The notes under the pieces were generated by a model. The model was not told the DNA's origin. It made no database searches and saw nothing but the letters and a program-made list of their open reading frames with translations. This document shows, in pieces, positions 63,552-64,000 of a DNA stretch of 64,000 nt. The DNA is from Nereocystis luetkeana (Eukaryota; Sar; Phaeophyceae; Laminariales; Laminariaceae), in contig JARUPZ010000017.1 of the NCBI GenBank assembly GCA_031213475.1, forward strand, positions 9,799,087 through 9,863,086, in the 5' to 3' direction. Both the position numbers and the translations under genes were made by a program. Within the stretch, counting starts at the first letter, position 1, and each line of letters begins with the position of its first letter.

Positions 63552-64000
63552 GGAGAGAGGACACCCCAGCCCCTGTGCTCCAAGACGCTGGCGGGCGCCG
63601 TAGACGTTGAGCCCCCCTAACTCAGAGGGCGAGCGGCTGGCTACCACGAAGGACGCAGGACTGGCGGCCGAGAAACCGAACGGTACCCAAGCCCCGCCCC
63701 CCCCGACTACCTGGGGCATGGACCTCCCTCGCTTCACTGGACAAGGCAGCCATTCTCCAGCACTGGTCCGCCTTTTTACGATCCACCGCGGGGAGCGCGG
63801 TGGAACGCCCGTCGCCCGAGCAGGGGCGGAGACTCGGCCGGCCATAACGACAGGTCTCGCCGCGGGTAGAGATTGGGACTTGGTCACCCCTCGGCGAAAC
63901 GAGGATGGACGTCGGACAAACCGAGGCCAGGAAGGACAGCTCGAGCGACAGGAAAAAATTGGAGCTGCCGCCCGCTGGGAGACAGTTCTCAAGTCAACTC

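Larger units (their letters stand above)
62419..63619 (+). other. Long open frames of uncertain strand within the YR element
   Basis: The + strand is open from 62419 to 63360 (313 codons) and, after a C run near 63217-63226, open in another frame to 63619. It is rich in Pro, Ser and Ala. Part of it (ARRMVRHAMITARQVAEAQA) looks like a helix. The - strand is also open in pieces, such as 62503-63189 and 63131-63583. Two internal tandem repeats have periods divisible by three. Comparing repeat copies does not choose a strand: of 8 differences in the 165-bp repeat, 3 are silent in either reading. It may be the element's gag or a GC-rich artefact. Confidence 0.3.
57952..64000 (-). mobile_element. 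Degenerate Ngaro/DIRS-like YR retroelement (5' end outside window)
   Basis: On the - strand the order is unassigned N-terminal ORF region, reverse transcriptase, RNase H, tyrosine recombinase, then non-coding sequence with a direct repeat of about 155 bp. RT plus RNase H plus a tyrosine recombinase defines the DIRS order of retrotransposons. The direct repeats on either side of a spacer fit the 3' B1-A2-B2 structure of Ngaro elements. The coding part changes frame at about 61880, 61690, 60950, near 60040 and near 59950, and again between 59447 and 59300, with in-frame stops, so this copy is dead. Composition is GC-richer than the rest of the window, and the TACCTGGTA 9-mer is absent, in line with a separate origin. 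Confidence 0.8.

Overview
This window looks like part of the nuclear genome of a repeat-rich, intron-rich eukaryote. GT-AG introns of 1 to 6.4 kb carry short exons, intergenic DNA is extensive, and microsatellites, MITEs, tRNA-derived SINEs, LINE tails and a tyrosine-recombinase retroelement are all present. No operons, Shine-Dalgarno sites or dense ORFs are seen, so it is not bacterial. A large-genome alga of the brown-algal/stramenopile kind is my best guess, from the repeat-filled introns and the type of secreted protein. The sequence alone does not prove the lineage.

The only intact host genes I can support are two paralogous six-exon genes facing each other tail to tail. Gene 1 runs on the + strand (8390-25043, 229 aa). 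Gene 2 runs on the - strand (50321 down to 36008, 227 aa). Both encode a signal peptide followed by a spondin-N-like domain. Exons 2 to 6 have identical lengths (66, 84, 154, 90 and 206 bp) and identical intron phases in both genes, and the two proteins are about 65% identical there by hand count. A third member survives between their 3' ends as a broken last exon (28101-28307, -), and a decayed extra copy of exon 4 lies inside intron 3 of gene 1. These exons are 66-206 bp long inside introns of up to 6.4 kb, so an ORF scan does not show them.

Layout. 1-8.4 kb: no supported gene, with dispersed and tandem repeats. 8.4-25 kb: gene 1, with introns full of MITEs, RC1 repeats, minisatellites and a (CTA)n tract of about 370 bp. 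25-36 kb: intergenic, holding the orphan exon. 36-50.3 kb: gene 2, with introns holding MITEs, SINEs and LINE 3' ends. 50.3-56.7 kb: a dense cluster of SINEs, MITEs and (GTT)n tracts, with no gene. 56.7-57.6 kb: a 5'-truncated LINE-like element ending in (AAC)n. 57.9-64 kb (running off the right edge): a degenerate Ngaro/DIRS-like retroelement on the - strand with reverse transcriptase, RNase H and tyrosine recombinase, followed by direct repeats that fit the B1-A2-B2 arrangement.

The repeats fall into families that explain much of the non-coding DNA: (A) palindromic MITEs of about 105 bp beginning TTACGGGGGACCATAG; (B) palindromic elements of about 95 bp with CCCTTT...AAAGGG ends at TTAA, piggyBac-like; SINE-A and SINE-B, both with tRNA-like heads; a LINE whose tail generates the (GTT)n/(AAC)n microsatellites; RC1, an unclassified dispersed repeat ending in a C tract; and a palindromic 9-mer TACCTGGTA found about 36 times where about 0.5 is expected.
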